From: Prorocentrum cordatum
Taxonomy: Eukaryota; Sar; Dinophyceae; Prorocentrales; Prorocentraceae
NCBI GenBank assembly: GCA_963575745.1
Contig: CAUYUJ010005036.1
Location: forward strand, 62,001-126,000
DNA length: 64,000 nt
Reading direction: 5' to 3'
Made by a program: the position numbers and the translations under genes
Part shown: one piece after another, positions 1-9,285 of the stretch
Layout: the number at the start of each line of letters is the position of its first letter
How positions within the stretch are numbered: the first letter of the stretch is position 1
Notes under the pieces: generated by a model
Told to the model about the DNA's origin: nothing
What the model saw: only the letters and a program-made list of their open reading frames with translations
The model's database searches: none

Positions 1-41
1 GGAGGAGGAGGGAGGAGGAGGAGGAGGAGGAGGAGGAGGAG
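1..41. repeat. (GGA)n tract at left edge
   Basis: Near-pure GGA trinucleotide repeat. The same repeat on the same strand lies at the SL end of the LINE block (7926-8000), so the 7.9-kb block is bounded by GGA on both sides. GGA tracts are common in this window, so this may mean nothing. Confidence 0.9.
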
Positions 42-1662
42 CGAGCGTCCATGAAGAAGGTCAAGGTCAGCCCCGCCTAGGGCCGCTGAGCGCGCGGAGC
101 CCCTCAGGCTCACGCTGTAGAAGTCCAGGGCGTCGTCGGCGGGGTCGACGGAGGAGAAGGCGTTGTCGAACGTGTTGACGACCGATGAGGTGTGACCAGG
201 AGCAGCGCCAGAATCAGCATGTGCAGCACCACCAGACCCGACATCCTCCACGTCCGACGGGTCGAAGTCGGGGAAGGCCGCAGGAGGGGAGGGCAACGAG
301 ACCACCCCGATAGCGTCCAGCGCCGCAGGGTCGAAGGGCGTGTAGTCGGGGAAGGCACCATCACCTCTGGCGGAAGTGCCATCTTGATCATCTTCAAGAG
401 AGGGTGGAGCGTGATGCGCGTGCTCGGGCACAGGAAGAGGAACACGAACAGGGTCAGCTGGCCGTTCGTCATGTACGACGACGAGGGGGTCAGGGTGAAG
501 CAGCATCCCCCGAATCATCTCACGGCTAGACTCATGTAGAACAGGGTAGAGAATGTCCAAGGCCCTCAACGCGTATTCGATCTGCTGGTTGGAGATCTTG
601 TCGTGCTGCGAGACAGCGTCAGCCGACTCAGGTGCCCCCTCAGAGGCCGCGCATGGTGAAGACGCGGAGGATGCTGGGGATGTCGGGCGCGGGTCAATAC
701 CTTGGCTTATCATCTCAAGAGCCAGTTGGAGAGCCAGTTGGAGAGCCAGCGAGGTGTGCGACAAAAGGCCAGTCACTCCCCTCATCACGTCCACATGCGC
801 GCACTTGTTCTTCATCTGGGAGTCAGTCTCAAGGGCAGGAAGAGCTCCAGGAGCACGCATACTGCGTGGTGGTCGGACTTCAGCGCGGCCGTCCCCATCC
901 GCATGATGAGCGTGTTCTGGCGAAGGAGAGGCAGGTGGTAGGCGGTCCACAGGTGGAGCACCCAGTTCTTGAAGGCCAGGGAGATCTTCAGGATCCGCAT
1001 CATGAGCAGGGAGAGGATGGCCCCCAGGCGGAGGTACCAGGGCAGGAGGAACGGCTCGATCAGGTCGAAGGCCTCTCACAGAGCTGTCAGGATAGATAAC
1101 GCCGAGCCCGTGCGAAGCAGTCGCCGCACTAGCATTGCAATCAGCACTCGCAGGCCCACCCGCCACACTGCTAGAGCTCTGCGTCGTGAGAACAGGGGGA
1201 ACCATAGGTCGAGGGGCATCACCTGAGGACCCAGCGGCAGGGTCGTGAGGTAGGCCCTCGTCGGCGTCGTCTCGAGAGCGACGCAGGACACGAAGAAGCA
1301 TTCTTTCACATTCATCATCGCTGAGTTGTGACCCTGGATGTGGTGGACCATCATCACGCATGGCGTTGCCCACCTCCCGATTTGACGATAGATCGCCGAT
1401 GCCTTCGCTCTCCACCATGAGGACAAGATCCAGGTCGGTGGGGTTCGGGACACCCTCGTGGTCGATGCTGGCGTTATCTTCATCAGGTGGCGGTTCGCCC
1501 GGAGCGTGAGCCTCGAACGTCAAGTCGATGAGTAGGTGCGGCAGGACGTAGAGGTGCGGCATGAGCGCAGGAGAGGCGAGCGGGGGGGCCACGGCGATCT
1601 GCGCGAGGTAGTCATTACGGTTGGCAGCTGACATGCGTGACGGGTCGGCGCGCCATCCAAGT

Positions 1663-1705
<43 letters not shown>

Positions 1706-3296
1706 AAAAAATGTATGTCCTTCTTCTCTTCAGGTGCGCCATGGCTAGCAAGCCGAGCCGACGAAAATGTTTGTCATCATGCACAGGCCAGGGTGCGATG
1801 AGCAGCTGTCGTAGTTGTTCACGAGCAATAGCACTATGGTACCAACCACTGAGACACCAGTCGTTCACCAGCTGCCGCCTGCTCGCTGAGTCGCTGCAGA
1901 GGCTTTGAAACACATCATACCTGAGAACATTCTCCACATACCCAGGGCACCATTGCATCCGTTGCTCAAAGTCAGAGCCGCACATGTTCACCATCAGCGC
2001 GGGGAACCACGAGCGAGCCCACGCAACAATTCTGTCCTCAAGCGCCTGACTGTAAGCAGCGATAGGAAGGCCAGTCTCCTCTGCTGGCGGGACGAAGGAT
2101 TCAAAGAGCGCAGGAAGATCCACCTCAGGAAGAGCAGACGTAGATGGCGTGTCGGAACCAGCCTCCAACTCTTGCCCAGCAAGGAGGTTGTGTGGTACAG
2201 TAGAAGTCCCACGGCGCACATTCATTTCTCGCCATGATATTGCCGAAGGAGAAGGAGTGCTCGTCGCAGTCGAAGATGAAGTGCTGGCAGTTGCCCCATA
2301 GGCGACAGCCGCAGGCTGAAAGAGACAGCCCAGGGCAACGGCGGTCATAGGCGGTAAATCAATAGAGATCCCAGCTTGGGCCGTGACACTCTGCGGGCGT
2401 ATCGTGAAGCAAACCGGCGATGAAGAACAACGGGGAACGGGACGCCACGCTTCTTCCTTTGGGATCACCTCTTCAGTTTGTTTCCCACCCATCAGAAAGC
2501 CAGAGCCAATACTGTCACGATAACAAGCGAGTGTCACCCCCAGGTCGTGCGCTTCCGAAGTAAGGGCAGCCGACGACAGCGCTGATGCAAGGCAACAGGG
2601 GGGAGACAAGGACGATCTCGGTAAAGAGCCCGATGAAGGCGAGTTCTCAGCAAGAGCAAAAGCACCTTCAATGACTTCGATAGTCGGTGTTGGTGGTGAA
2701 GGACGGGGTATGTCGCTCGATGGTGGTGCGGAAGATCCAGAAGAGGACGAGGAAGACGAAGACGATGAGAAAGAAGGACCTGTTGAGCTGATTATCTTGC
2801 CAGAGCGCGCGCTCCCAGCACACCTTGTCCCCAGGGGTGCTCTCGATGGCGCAGTAGCTCCTAGCTGCGCAGTGCGAATAGCTGCCTTGACGAAGGAGCG
2901 CGCTGCCTCCCGCCTCCACACGTGAGCGACTGACGAGTGTGCTGCACAAATATATGTGTAGTACATCACCACGACGTCAAGGACGATCTTCTCCAATTCA
3001 ACAGCCGAGCCCATGAGCCCCAGACGACCCAGCGGCGAGGAGAGCCGTGAGTAACCAAGCTCCTGCTCCATAAGGCGACGAAGTGGTCGGCACTGCAAGT
3101 AGTGATGGGCAGCATCAGGTTCGCGCGTGCAATCAAATCGGCACGAGAGACGCCCGTGTGGCTGTAGTATTATGTGCGAGGTCGCCCATCCATTGGCAAC
3201 CGTCTTGAGGTAAGCGAAGGCCCAATGGAAGAGAGCATCCGCGAAGATATTGGAACATGTGAACCCGCCGTTGCGCAGGATCAAGAAAGCCGCCAA
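1..3296 (-). CDS. Stop-free minus-strand frame, 3.3 kb, partial (runs off left edge)
   Basis: I read this frame triplet by triplet from 3296 down to base 1 and found no stop codon, about 1,098 codons; the first in-frame stop lies just upstream at 3297-3299. At this base composition dozens of stops would be expected, so it is probably translated or was recently. The upstream end (about 3150-2880) is the LINE C-terminus with a zinc-knuckle-like Cys-x3-Cys...His-His-Tyr-Leu-x-Cys. The next kilobase looks like an ordinary protein (for example around 2100-1760, with Trp/Cys-rich segments), then a TA tract read as Ile-Tyr repeats, then a Met-initiated stretch at 1634, then acidic and Pro-rich sequence. 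I recognise no family. It could be a LINE-host chimeric ORF, or host exons plus introns that happen to keep one frame open. Confidence 0.45.
404..2859 (-). other. Exon-like segments in other frames, predicted membrane protein
   Basis: Several short stretches with strong C/G third positions read as membrane-protein segments, mostly in frames different from the 3.3-kb stop-free frame. They are 2719-2859 (a Phe/Leu/Val-rich helix between charged flanks), 2551-2646 (hydrophobic, ending Gly-Cys-Pro-Tyr-Phe), 2222-2307 (Cys-rich, loop-like), 1506-1634 (same frame as the long ORF), 1223-1300, 827-1072 (about 82 residues with two or three hydrophobic helices) and 404-472. The spacing and a pyrimidine-rich AG just before 2646 fit exons of a host multi-pass membrane protein split by short introns. 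The family is not recognised; an ion channel or transporter is only a guess. Confidence 0.35.
1662..1710. repeat. (TA)n microsatellite flanked by T7 and A7
   Basis: About 17 TA dinucleotides between short T and A runs. It interrupts the long minus-strand frame without breaking it, read there as alternating Ile and Tyr. It is one of the few AT-rich islands in this GC-rich DNA. Confidence 0.9.
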
Positions 3297-4060
3297 TCAC
3301 CCCCATCTCAGGGAAGCGGTTGATGAGACGAGCCTCCAGGAAGGTCCACAGCGGAAGGGGGCAGATGCGTGTCTTGATCATCTTGGTGACGCAGCTTTGC
3401 AAGCCCATCGACGTGGTCGGTAATGCTTGCCATCGATCAGCTTCTGCACTGGCAGAGGCCAGGTGTGCCTGCGGGTAGTCAGGGAAGACGTTGGAGGCAG
3501 AGCAGTCTCGTACTCTGGCCAGCGTTTCGACAAAGGCTTCATATTGCCAGAAGTGTGGATACGGCCGCCCACCGCCAGTAAGAGCTTGAGAAAGCACACG
3601 AAGGTCGCCTAGCTGCTGATGTTGGCGATACATCCAATCATGTAGTCTTTGAAACTCAGGGGGCGTAGTGCGCGAGGTCCTGACCAGGGCCCCAATGCTC
3701 ATGGCGAGCCACGAAGGCACCGATGGACCACCAGCGCTTCGAAGTTGGAGCCAAGCAGAACTGCTGAAGGTGCCGAGAGGGATCCTGAACGTCCTGGACA
3801 GGGCCACCAGCTCTTCACGGATAAGCCAGCTGGGCATCATGCGAAACTGCGCGACGTACGAGAGCACGGGAGTAACTCTCGTGGTGTAGTTGGCTGCGAG
3901 CCACGAGACCGCAAGCGGGCTCGTGCCTACCAATCTCGATCTCAACGTAACGTTGATAGATGGCGCCAGCCAGCATGGGCTCTCATCTGCAGCAGGGCCC
4001 AGGACGAGACCGAAGTAAGTAAGAGAGCTAACCACCTGAACATTGGCAAAGAATAGTACC
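3040..4060 (-). pseudogene. LINE C-terminal region with zinc knuckle
   Basis: After the RT the signal moves to the frame open at 3133-4134. It has the post-RT Tyr-Phe-Gly-Leu-Val-Leu-Gly-Pro motif, a Tyr-x-x-Arg-Val-x-Pro-Val-Leu-Ser-Tyr-Val-Ala-Gln segment, and Glu/Leu-rich helices typical of LINE C-termini. Near 3150 it shifts into the stop-free frame and reads Cys-Arg-Phe-Asp-Cys...His-His-Tyr-Leu-Gln-Cys, a zinc-knuckle-like motif common at the end of such polyproteins. Confidence 0.75.
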
Positions 4061-4942
4061 ATGTCACGTATCGATACATGCATGGAGGCAGCCATCCCTC
4101 CGTGAACTTGGCGTGGGGCGGCACCAGCAGGCACTTGGTGAGCTTGAGCACAAGCGTGGCAATCCTCTCCGCTGTCTGCATCACGTCAGCAAGGATGCGA
4201 AGTGCCCACAGCTGCTTGACGACGCAGCCAATATCATCAACGCAGGCCCGAGCAAGGCCAAGCCTTGGGCCCTCCATCCGCGATTGAAGGTCGAAGAGAA
4301 AGCAAGCCGTCACTGCCGCGTATATCGACCCGCTGGGTGAGCATCCTCGAATGATACCAGATGGGATGCGCCACGCAAGTGTAGGAAGCCCATTCTTCAT
4401 AACGATAGCGTCAAGGATCTGATAAAGCTGTTCCAATATAGCCATGAACGCATAGGGGGCCTGCATTTGCTGAATGACCATCAACATAATTGACTGCGCC
4501 AGACCCGGGAAGGCCGCGCCGAAGTCCAATGCGACCAGGGCAGGAAGATCCGCGCTTGCCGTTGAGGGGTTAGAGCACGCGCGGGCTGCAACGTCGAGCT
4601 CGAGGACGTTGGCACCAAAGTTCATCTTGGGGATGAAGCCCCTCTGGGATCGGGGTGCCCAACCCATAAGCAACTTGCTGAACTGAATGTTGACAGTGGC
4701 GGTGGTAACCTTGATGTCCGTGTTCCGCAAGCCCAGCAAACGTACCGCCCCAGGGGGGCGAGTGCACCCAGTGGCCAGAGAGTCTTCAATCTTCTTCCAT
4801 TGGGAAGCCAGACCTGCAGCGTGTCATTAGAGCTTTTGAAAAGGGGTTGTCCCTGCATAATCCATATCATAGCGTCCGAAAGCACATTGATCCCAGCGAC
4901 AGCAGCTGCCCAAGCCGAGTAAGGGATGGAGTCCAGCCCAGG
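3942..4942 (-). pseudogene. LINE reverse transcriptase domain, frameshifted
   Basis: Motifs in order: Leu-Pro-Asn-Gly-Arg-Arg near 4800, Arg-Asn-Thr-Asp-Ile-Lys near 4720, Gln-Arg-Gly-Phe-Ile-Pro near 4640, the catalytic Ala-Leu-Asp-Phe-Gly-Ala-Ala-Phe (motif A) near 4525, Ile-Arg-Gly-Cys-Ser-Pro-Ser-Gly (motif B, with Arg where Gln is usual) near 4350, and Val-Asp-Asp-Ile-Gly (motif C) at about 4230-4241. The two Asp of motif C and the Asp of motif A are intact. The domain is split over two frames, with the change near 4750. Confidence 0.9.
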
Positions 4943-5611
4943 CTATGAGTAGTGCATCTCGTTAGCTACGCGCCGCAGGAGGGCGGGTGATGGCGGCTCA
5001 ACCGTGGAGAAGTCCAATAGCGGAACATGTTGTTCGATGTAAGCTTGTGCCAGACCGAGGTCGATCGGCTTGGCCTTAAAGATGGGGGCCCAGTGCTCGA
5101 TCAGGCGGTCTGTCATGGTCGCAGAGTCGCTGGAAATGCAAGTCGGGTCAGACGGGTGCTTCGCCGCCCACAGTACCAGCCGGCGGTTGAGAGGAGACCA
5201 GGAGCCCGAGCGCCGCTCCACTGCAGCAAGCTGATGGCGCAGAGCCTGCGGAGCACGAGGTCGGGCCAGACGCTCCTCAAGTCGAGAGCGAAGCTGATCA
5301 GCATGTCGGCGCTGTATCTCATCACACCAGCGTTGGAAAGAGGCGTGATGGCGTAGACGGACCATGTTGTACTACATGTCTAAGAAGTCGTAGGCCGCCG
5401 TATGGTTGGTCATCAACTTGCGGGCCAGAATGTGGTCATTCCGCCAGACCACCCTCGAGATTTGTCGAGCAAGTACCAGGGGCGTCGCATTGGCCTCTGG
5501 CGCCTTGTGAAAGAGCCGATCACGAAGGTCAGCAGCTACCTCCCGCATGGCCCACTTGTGATTTTCGATCTGACGAGGGGGCTTTTGTCCGCATAGTTGA
5601 GTTCGTCGCAC
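4943..5611 (-). pseudogene. LINE linker between endonuclease and reverse transcriptase
   Basis: One frame with an internal TAG at 5372-5374. It is rich in Arg, Leu and Ala and contains a His-Trp-Ala-Pro-Ile-Phe motif near 5100, a recurrent feature just before the RT domain in LINE polyproteins. It ends at a stop at 4943-4945, where another frame shift carries the coding signal (Leu-Asp-Ser-Ile-Pro-Tyr-Ser-Ala-Trp) into the RT. Confidence 0.65.
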
Positions 5612-6544
5612 GCCGCCTTGAGCTGCTTTTGAAGTTCATCACTCTCGAACAGGTGCCGTGGGATACGATGGGCCTGAGCAGGCCGAAGAGATCGCTGCGT
5701 GAACTTCACCACGTGTGCCGCATGATCGCTGACATTGGCCTCAGCGAGGTGCTCAGGACAATCAATGACCCCAGGTTCCGCCGCGAGGTGGGTCATAATC
5801 CACCCGGGCCAACTGCGCCAAAGCCTGTCCAACATAGAAACGGAGTGAGAGTGGCGATCGTAGTGTGTCGGCTCGTCCGAGGAGATTTCCATCATGGTCT
5901 TGAGCACCGGATTCCAGCGGGCAGCTCTGGCGCGTTGTCCTTTGCCCTGGGCTAGACGACGGTGGGGCTGGTGAAGGAGAAGAGGAGCGCGTGGAGCAAC
6001 ATTGAGATCACCATGAAGTATGACAACATAGCGAAGCGGATCACGTTGAGCCGCTTTGAGGTCAGCAGCCAAAACTTTCGACACTCCATTGATCTGGGCA
6101 ATGGTCAAGTAGTGGTTGTGTACATTGTAGCGGAAAACAAAGGAACCGCCCGGACGTAGGACTACTCGTAGCACTCTGCCAGGGACTAATGATCGCTGAG
6201 AGACCTCCGCACGGCATTCAGCAGGCAGGATCGTAGCAACACCTCCCCGCACAGCAGACCCCTCGAAGTAGCTGGTGTAGATCCTGGCGCGCGGCGCAAC
6301 TTTAGACAGAAAGTATGTGAGCTGCTTCTTGTCCTGGTGAACCTCCTGGATAGCAACAACACCACATGTGAAGTCCAACTTCTTGAGGTGAGCAAGCTTC
6401 GGTCGAGCAGCATGTCCATGATATTGAAGAAGGGCACGGGCATTCCACGATGTGAAAGCAAACGACGGGGGACACGCCAATCGTCCATGAATAGCTGCAG
6501 CAAGTCCACTAAAGAGACCACTCTGCCGCTTCAGGTGGAGAGAT
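5536..6544 (-). pseudogene. LINE APE-type endonuclease domain
   Basis: Endonuclease/exonuclease/phosphatase fold of non-LTR elements, which nicks target DNA to prime reverse transcription. Visible motifs in order: Ser-Trp-Asn-Ala-Arg-Ala-Leu near 6450, Ala-Ile-Gln-Glu-Val-His near 6355, Gly-Gly-Val-Ala, Gly-Asp-Leu-Asn-Val-Ala near 6010, and Val-Ser-Asp-His near 5730. The catalytic Asn, Glu, Asp/Asn and Asp-His residues are all present. The open frame extends far upstream of the domain, but there it is out of frame with the ORF1 signal. Past about 5580 the true coding continues in another frame, so this frame stops early at 5536. Confidence 0.85.
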
Positions 6545-7753
6545 GATGCATTTGACAGCCTCCGCCAGCTGGTCCTTCGGGAGCGCCAGCTTCTGGACAA
6601 TGTTGTCGGCCCAGGCGATCTCCGAGGGGGTGTTCCCAGGATTGGGAGAGAGGCGGAGCACAGGGCCCCACCCCGCCATGAGGTAGCCCCTGTCGCGGTC
6701 GAAGAACCACCTCTTATCAGGGGCAACATTCTTGAAGGCCTCCCTGAGCTTGCGGCCCTGGATCTCCAGCTTGATTTGACGGGGGTTCTTGTCAGCACCG
6801 ATGTGGAGGGTCGCCATCTGCTTGTCCATGGCCATGACTTCGAATCGCTTCCATTGACCAGGAGCGAGCCGCTGAGCACCATGGACCTGAGAGACACGGC
6901 GTGCGGCAGGCCCGGCCGCCCCAGATAATTGGATCGTGAACTGCTTGGCGACCTGCTCGCTGGAGGAGATCGTGAAGAACTCGGCCTTAATTCCGCAGCT
7001 GACGATCCAGTCCGGCATGATTTGCTGCACAGCAGACAAGTCCACCAGCTTGGACGCCATGATGCGAATGATCGTTGCGTCGGTATCCCTGTCGAAGCCT
7101 GCAGCGCTGGCAAGAGGAGGTTTGGGCTGGACGCTGGCGATCGCGATTGCGGCACGGAGTTCTTGAATTTGTTATCGAAAAGTCTGAAGTTCAGAGTCGT
7201 GTCCATCCAGCCTGCTCTCCACCGCGCGGAGACGCACAGAGTGGCCGTCCAGCTGTTCCTGGAACTTGCGGTAGAAGGCATCCAGCTTCTCGGAACAAAA
7301 TTGTTCGGATGCTTGCTTGGCCATCGCTGGAAGTTGTTGTACTCCCTCTGCAAGCTTCCCAGCAGCACGAGAATGCTCAGTAAGCTGAGCAGCAAAGTCC
7401 TGGATCTGGTCGGAGACCGTCGCAGAGACAACCTTGGTGATGTCTCTGATGAGCTCGTCCCTGTGTCCGGCCATCTCTTTGGAGACATAGTCTCCTGCAA
7501 GCTGCTTGATGGAATCGTCTTTTGTCCACTCGTCCTCGCTGTTGATGTCTTCATCATCATCATCATCCCCCGCAGCAGGGGCCGCAGTGGAAGAAGCACC
7601 CGTAGTAGGATGGATAGGAGTGTCTGAGCCAGCAGCCAGCTCATCGCCTTCATCAACGACAGCAGCACCGTAAGCCTGAACTCGGCGAGCCTTCTCGATC
7701 TTCCTCTTGGGGCCGCGGACGGCCTGGAGTCCACCATTGCGGTCGCCGCCCAT
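6509..7753 (-). pseudogene. LINE ORF1-like region, one in-frame stop
   Basis: It starts at the ATG at 7753 and stays in one frame to 6509. It begins basic, then an Asp/Glu-rich tract (about residues 62-78), then a long helical, coiled-coil-like segment (about 85-190). An in-frame TAA at 7172-7174 interrupts it, but the same frame continues with conserved-looking sequence, including an aromatic/basic stretch near 6700 (Lys-Arg-Trp-Phe-Phe-Asp-Arg-Asp-Arg-Gly-Tyr). An RNA-binding or nucleocapsid role is known for ORF1 proteins in general; here it is inferred from position. The frame ends just where the endonuclease frame takes over, so a frameshift or overlap joins them. Confidence 0.7.
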
Positions 7754-7908
7754 GAATGACTCTGAGCGTTCGAGAGGGCAGGAACGGGAACCACCTCCGT
7801 TTACCCACCAACTCGAGCGCAGGTGTGGAGAAAAGCACTGCCAGACCCCAAGGGTCTTGCTCGCCGCGGACTAGCGGTATCCACATGTTCCCCCGAGGAA
7901 CATTGCAT

Positions 7909-7930
7909 CTTGAGCCAAAATGGCTACGGA
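7909..7930 (-). other. Dinoflagellate spliced-leader sequence (genomic copy) at LINE 5' end
   Basis: On the minus strand this reads T-CCGTAGCCATTTTGG-CTCAAG, matching the known 22-nt dinoflagellate SL at every position (the first base may be A, G or T). It abuts the GGA tract on its outer side and the LINE leader on its inner side. SL is added to mRNAs by trans-splicing, so its presence in DNA means the LINE end was copied from a trans-spliced RNA. An ATG follows the SL directly, out of frame with ORF1. Confidence 0.95.
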
Positions 7931-8146
7931 GGAGGAGGAGGAGGAGGATGGGGGAGGAGGAAGAGGAGGAGGGAGAGGAGGAGGAGGAGCAGGAGGAGGA
8001 NNNNNNNNNNNNNNNNNNNNNNNNNNNNNNNNNNNNNNNNNNNNNNNNNNNNNNNNNNNNNNNNNNNNNNNNNNNNNNNNNNNNNNNNNNNNNNNNNNNN
8101 CCTCCTCCTCCTCCTCCTCCTCCTCCTCCTCCTCCTCCTCCTCCTC
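7921..8146. repeat. (GGA)n, 100-N assembly gap, (CCT)n
   Basis: GGA repeats run into 100 Ns (8001-8100) and emerge as CCT repeats, the reverse complement. The gap size is a placeholder. The strand switch means either a true inverted junction or two contigs joined at a low-complexity end in doubtful orientation. Confidence 0.95.
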
Positions 8147-8427
8147 GAGGTCTTCGCAGCAGAACGACCCGCCACCGCGCTACGAGGCACGAGCTGGAGT
8201 GCCCAGCCTCCTGAGCCCCAGTCCTCAATCTTTGGGGCCTTTGACGGGGCCCGGACCCCAAATCCTGAGATCCTCAAGAGGCCTCGGGGGCGCGTTCCCG
8301 CAGGACTCTTCCGGACCCTGAATAAGCCCAAGGACGAGCCAAGAAGATTCTAAAAGGCCCCTCGGACGGTCCAAGAGGCCCTCGAGTCGCCGAATGATCG
8401 GTCCAAGGCATGGTGGCGGGATGGGCC

Positions 8428-8680
8428 GAAGGCCACTAGATCCGCCACCCCCTGTTGCTTGCAACAGGGATGCCTGGCGTGCGAGACGATCGAAGACTCC
8501 TACGGCGAATCACCGCCGCCCCCTGCCTTTTTGGAAGCGCCTATGTGGCCGAACGTTGAGGCCAGACCTGCCAAGCTATCGGACCATGTGTTCCCCGAAT
8601 CGGTTTGGAAAGCCTTCAGGGGAACACGTGGGCATCTTGAAGGTCATCTTGGCCGTCTGGAGACCATTTTACCTAACAGC
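8428..8680 (+). repeat. Double-hairpin module, rearranged copy
   Basis: A dispersed module also seen near 15.2, 16.8, 26.4, 28.6, 29.9 and 31.2 kb. It carries the GC hairpin half, then a conserved stretch on GGAAGCGCC and CCGAACGTTGAGG, then a second hairpin around GTGTTCCCCGAA. In this copy the left part (about 8428-8480) is flipped relative to the other copies. 8150-8428 is unremarkable sequence. Confidence 0.75.
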
Positions 8681-8849
8681 GAAGACTGATAGGTTTCTAG
8701 TGGTCTAAAAAGAGAGCAGCATATTACTCCAACATTACTCCACAAGGGGGTCTGGGCAGCCGTTGGGGAGCCGTTGGGGGCCGTTGGGGAGCCGTTGGGG
8801 GGCCGTTGGGGTTTGCCGGGGGGGATCGCTTTTCACAAACAGTCACACA

Positions 8850-9285
8850 CTTCGTGTTCTTCGACCTCCAGAACTCCATTCTTCGACCTCCCAGAACTCC
8901 ATTCCCGGGCCACATTCTGAATGCCCGGAGCCAACTGTAGGCCACTTCGTGGTCTTCGAGTTCCCAGAACTCCATTCCCGGGCACATTTTGAATGCCCGG
9001 AGCCAACTGTAGGCCACTTCGTGGTCTTCGAGGTCCCAGAACTCCCCTGGGCCTCATTTTGAATGCCCGGAACCAACTGCAGGCCACTTCGTGTTCTTCG
9101 AGTTCCCAGAACTCCACTCCCGGGCCACATTTTGAATGCCTGGAGCCAACTGTAGGCCACTTCGTGCTCTTGGACTTCCCAGAATTCTATTCCTGGGTAT
9201 GATTTTGAATGCCCGGAGCAAACTGTAGGCCACTTCGTGTTCTTCGAGTTCCCAGAATTCCATTCCCTGGCCACATCTTGAATGC
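8850..9285. repeat. ~72-bp tandem array, six copies
   Basis: Units of 70-73 bp contain CCCAGAACTCCATTCCCGGG and GGCCACTTCGTG. The unit is close to 24 codons, so the minus strand reads as a repeating Glu-Phe-Trp-Glu-Leu peptide; I regard that ORF as a by-product. A short GCCGTTGGGG minisatellite (8757-8815) precedes it. Confidence 0.9.

Larger units (their letters stand above)
2880..7930 (-). mobile_element. LINE-type non-LTR retrotransposon with SL at its 5' end
   Basis: Read on the minus strand, the order is SL copy (7930-7909), about 155 nt of leader, an ORF1-like region from the ATG at 7753, an APE-type endonuclease (about 6480-5690), a linker, a reverse transcriptase (about 4900-4030), a C-terminal domain and a zinc knuckle (about 3150-3080). 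This is the domain order of single-unit EN-RT LINEs. At least two in-frame stops and several frame changes break the coding sequence, so this copy looks inactive unless some breaks are sequencing errors. The 3' boundary is not visible: coding signal continues past the zinc knuckle. Confidence 0.88.
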
